DNA from: G965230065 sp965230065
GTDB lineage: Bacteria > Bacteroidota > Bacteroidia > Cytophagales > Cyclobacteriaceae
Reading direction: 5' to 3'
Assembly (NCBI GenBank): GCA_965230065.1
Contig: OZ245942.1
Location: 372,001-436,000 of the forward strand
DNA: 64,000 nt
Position numbers and translations under genes: made by a program. The notes under the pieces are model-generated. The model ran no database searches. It had not been told where the DNA came from and saw only the letters and a list, made by a program, of their open reading frames with translations. Below are positions 62,237-64,000 of the stretch, piece by piece (within the stretch, counting starts at the first letter, position 1; each line of letters opens with the position of its first letter).

Positions 62237-62470
62237 ATGAGTGTTACCATCAATATAGCTTTTGAGCAAATCAAGGACATCATCAAGCAGCTTCCACCTT
62301 CGGAGCTTGAACAATTGAAAAGCGCCATAGAAAAAGAAATGGAAAAAAAGGGGAATAAGGATAAGGACCACCTTAAAACGCTTCTTTTAAATGGTCCGGT
62401 GATGGATCAGGATCAACTAGATAAATTTAAGAAAGTCCGGGAAAGAATTAATCAATGGAGAATTCAATAG
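62237..62470 (+). CDS. Small helical protein, antitoxin-like
   Basis: 77 residues, strongly helical and charged: SVTINIAFEQIKDIIKQLPP, SELEQLKSAIEKEMEKKGNK, then LLLNGPVMDQDQLDKFKKVR. The first part resembles DUF2281-type antitoxin starts (..lpp.eleqL...ie) often found beside PIN toxins. No toxin follows. Possibly the partner of the short DUF433 gene, which precedes it by 9 bp. Confidence 0.55.
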   Translation: MSVTINIAFEQIKDIIKQLPPSELEQLKSAIEKEMEKKGNKDKDHLKTLLLNGPVMDQDQLDKFKKVRERINQWRIQ

Positions 62471-62519
62471 TTTGAAAGGTTAAAATTGGTTGAATAGTTA
62501 AGCGACTCAGGACAATACA

Positions 62520-63440
62520 CTAATACAACTCATCCAACGACAGCCGCAAATACTTCCGGATGGCGCGGTAGGTACTGATTAACCCAAGGAAGCCACCCAG
62601 CAGAAAGAGAAAGCCCAGCAGGATGTAAATTTTTTCGGGCTCCTGCAGTTGGCGCAGGTCTGATATTTGGCGGTTGGCATATTCCAATACGAGCATGAGA
62701 AAGGCCGACGCCAAAAAACCTCCCAGAAAACCATGCATTACAGAACGCATCAGGAAAGGTTTTTGGATAAAACCTTTGGTAGCCCCCACCAACTGCATGC
62801 TGCGAATCAGAAAACGCTGGGAGAACAAAGCCAGGCGGATGGTATTGTTAATCAATATCATCACGATGATGACCAGCAATACGGCAAACCCAATCAGGAT
62901 CAGGCTTACTTTGGTGAGGTTTTGGTTTAACGAAGCAATGAAACTCTCGAGGTAAGTTACCTCAAACACACCACTGATTTCTTCAATATTCGTTTTGATG
63001 GCTGCCAGTTGCTCAGCACCGTGAAACTCAGGCTTTACCACAATTACATATGCGTCGCGCAGGGGGTTTTCGCCCAAAAATTTTGTAAAATCCTCACCCG
63101 TGTCTTCAATGAATTGCGCTGCGGCTTCTTCTTTGGAAACATACCGGATTTGCCCCTCTCCTTCTTTTTCCAGGATGTAATCTTTGGTAGATAAGGTTTT
63201 CTGTATTTTAATGCGTTCGTTTTCGGTAATGGTGCGGTCCAGGTACACCTGCACTTCAATGTTTTCACGAACGATGTCGGTAAGTTTGTTGGCATGCAGC
63301 ACCAATAAGCCAAACAGGCCGATGACAAAAAGTGCCAGGCTGATGCTAAAAATGACACTGACAAAGGGGTAACTACCGAGTTTTTTCTTTTTTTGCACAG
63401 TTTTGTTCTTTTTAAACAATAGTGAAAATGAAAACTGCAC
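62520..63440 (-). CDS. ftsX: Cell division protein FtsX
   Basis: 306 residues, the permease-like partner of FtsE that activates peptidoglycan hydrolases at the septum. One N-terminal helix (about 27-50), the periplasmic extracellular loop (about 55-180, with ENIEVQVYLDRTITENERIK), then three helices (about 190-305). FtsX signature LIRSMQLVGATKGFIQKPFL is present. Start is a GTG at 63440; no ATG fits. The Bacteroidota FtsX is of this length. Same strand as yidC. Confidence 0.9.
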   Translation of the reverse strand: MQFSFSLLFKKNKTVQKKKKLGSYPFVSVIFSISLALFVIGLFGLLVLHANKLTDIVRENIEVQVYLDRTITENERIKIQKTLSTKDYILEKEGEGQIRYVSKEEAAAQFIEDTGEDFTKFLGENPLRDAYVIVVKPEFHGAEQLAAIKTNIEEISGVFEVTYLESFIASLNQNLTKVSLILIGFAVLLVIIVMILINNTIRLALFSQRFLIRSMQLVGATKGFIQKPFLMRSVMHGFLGGFLASAFLMLVLEYANRQISDLRQLQEPEKIYILLGFLFLLGGFLGLISTYRAIRKYLRLSLDELY

Positions 63441-63452
63441 CCTGCACCAAAG

Positions 63453-63509
63453 GGTTATATGTTATTAGTTATACGTTTATCTCCTTCAAATAACTAATAA
63501 CGGATAACC
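63453..63509. repeat. Inverted repeat between yidC and ftsX
   Basis: 20-bp arms GGTTATATGTTATTAGTTAT and complement with 2 mismatches, 17-nt loop. Shares GTTATTAGTTATAC with the repeat at 29062-29102. Confidence 0.55.
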
Positions 63510-63521
63510 AATAACTACACA

Positions 63522-64000
63522 TTACCGCTTCCGCTTCTTGGTATCCTCTGCCGTTTTCATGGCCTCCTCTAAACGAGTCTGAAACTTCGATTTTTTCTTA
63601 TTCACATTCCGTTTTTTATTTTCATCCAAAGTTTTACGGATTTTTTCTTCATTCACAAACTTCCGAATGAGCGCCTGCTGGCCAAAAGAAACGATATTGG
63701 ATACAAAATAATAAAAACTCAGGGCGGCCGGAAAAGAGTTCAGCACAAACATGAAAATGACGGGGAAAAAGTACTGCATCATTTTCATAGGCCCCTGCAC
63801 GGTGGTCACCTGGCTGTTGGACCAGGTATATAAAATTGTGGACAAGGTCATGAGCAGGGTAAACAAGCTCACATGGTTGCCATAAAAATCACTCACCAAA
63901 GGAATGTGGGCATTCCAGGTAATGATGGCATCGTAGGTGGAGAGGTCGTCGGCCCATAAAAACGATTCTTGCCGCAGTTCTATGGCATTGGGAAAAAAGT
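63522..64000 (-). CDS. yidC: Membrane protein insertase YidC, C-terminal part
   Basis: The frame enters from the right edge and ends at 63522; about 159 codons are visible. Oxa1/YidC features: ESFLWADDLSTYDAIITWNA, then HVSLFTLLMTLSTILYTWSN and MKMMQYFFPVIFMFVLNSFP, followed by FPAALSFYYFVSNIVSFGQQ. A Lys/Arg-rich tail ends the protein (EDTKKRKR), as in Bacteroidota YidC. It inserts inner-membrane proteins together with or apart from Sec. Upstream of ftsX on the same strand. Confidence 0.92.
   Translation of the reverse strand, partial: FFPNAIELRQESFLWADDLSTYDAIITWNAHIPLVSDFYGNHVSLFTLLMTLSTILYTWSNSQVTTVQGPMKMMQYFFPVIFMFVLNSFPAALSFYYFVSNIVSFGQQALIRKFVNEEKIRKTLDENKKRNVNKKKSKFQTRLEEAMKTAEDTKKRKR

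Overview
The window looks like a chromosomal piece of a Bacteroidota bacterium, probably order Cytophagales. The evidence is a SusC/SusD pair, very large FG-GAP/ASPIC-UnbV lipoproteins, orphan MacB/FtsX permeases with conserved C-termini, DUF1080/ThuA/Gfo-Idh sugar genes, Bacteroidota-type -7 boxes (TAnnTTTG) and a DUF11-containing secreted beta-helix protein. No rRNA, tRNA, CRISPR array, phage or intact transposase gene was seen.

Layout. 1-4.2 kb: 5' part of a secreted beta-helix protein, a small conserved protein, folA and fmt. 4.3-13.4 kb: mixed genes including an unknown secreted protein, an N-terminally broken Asp/Glu racemase, a small membrane cytochrome b-like protein, two tandem small paralogues of unknown function, a lipoprotein alkaline phosphatase, a secreted metallophosphoesterase, a truncated RibD/DHFR-like gene beside a GlxA-type regulator, and a vanadium-haloperoxidase/PAP2-like lipoprotein. 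13.5-25.6 kb: one nutrient-uptake operon read leftward (susC, susD, two tandem FG-GAP/UnbV lipoproteins of about 1,120 residues, small lipoprotein), with a recognisable promoter and a LacI-type palindromic operator. 25.7-29.7 kb: housekeeping genes (suhB-like, lnt, rsmI, phhB-like, DUF493). 30-33.4 kb: a small secreted protein with a strong terminator, a frameshifted membrane-anchored M1-like peptidase, and an MNT nucleotidyltransferase followed by the remains of its HEPN partner. 33.5-41 kb: three tandem orphan FtsX/MacB permeases with inverted copies of a repeat between them. 41-46 kb: a TAT-exported Gfo/Idh oxidoreductase, an FG-GAP lipoprotein and an ECF sigma-factor operon. 46.4-56.1 kb: a leftward sugar-oxidation locus (cytochrome c fusion, DUF1080 hydrolase, Gfo/Idh, TIM-barrel isomerase, ThuA-PVC-HEAT-cupredoxin fusion), with an AraC regulator reading the other way. 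57.5-62.5 kb: an AT-richer accessory island with toxin-antitoxin modules and small genes separated by three copies of a repeat of about 150-165 bp. 62.5-64 kb: ftsX and the 3' part of yidC.

The most notable points are: (i) the 57.6-61.2 kb island, where repeats alternate with small same-strand gene modules and CCGTTATGnACAAG junctions resemble integron cassette boundaries; (ii) palindromes that have entered genes in frame, namely a 40-bp C/G-run palindrome in an FG-GAP gene and a hairpin repeat inside the signal peptide of the ThuA fusion; (iii) tandem small proteins with a shared FRRLFNRHxxAYR tail; (iv) a locus that puts haem and copper electron carriers beside 3-keto-sugar-type enzymes; (v) several decaying genes whose partners remain. 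Functional statements rest on motifs read by eye; no database search was possible.
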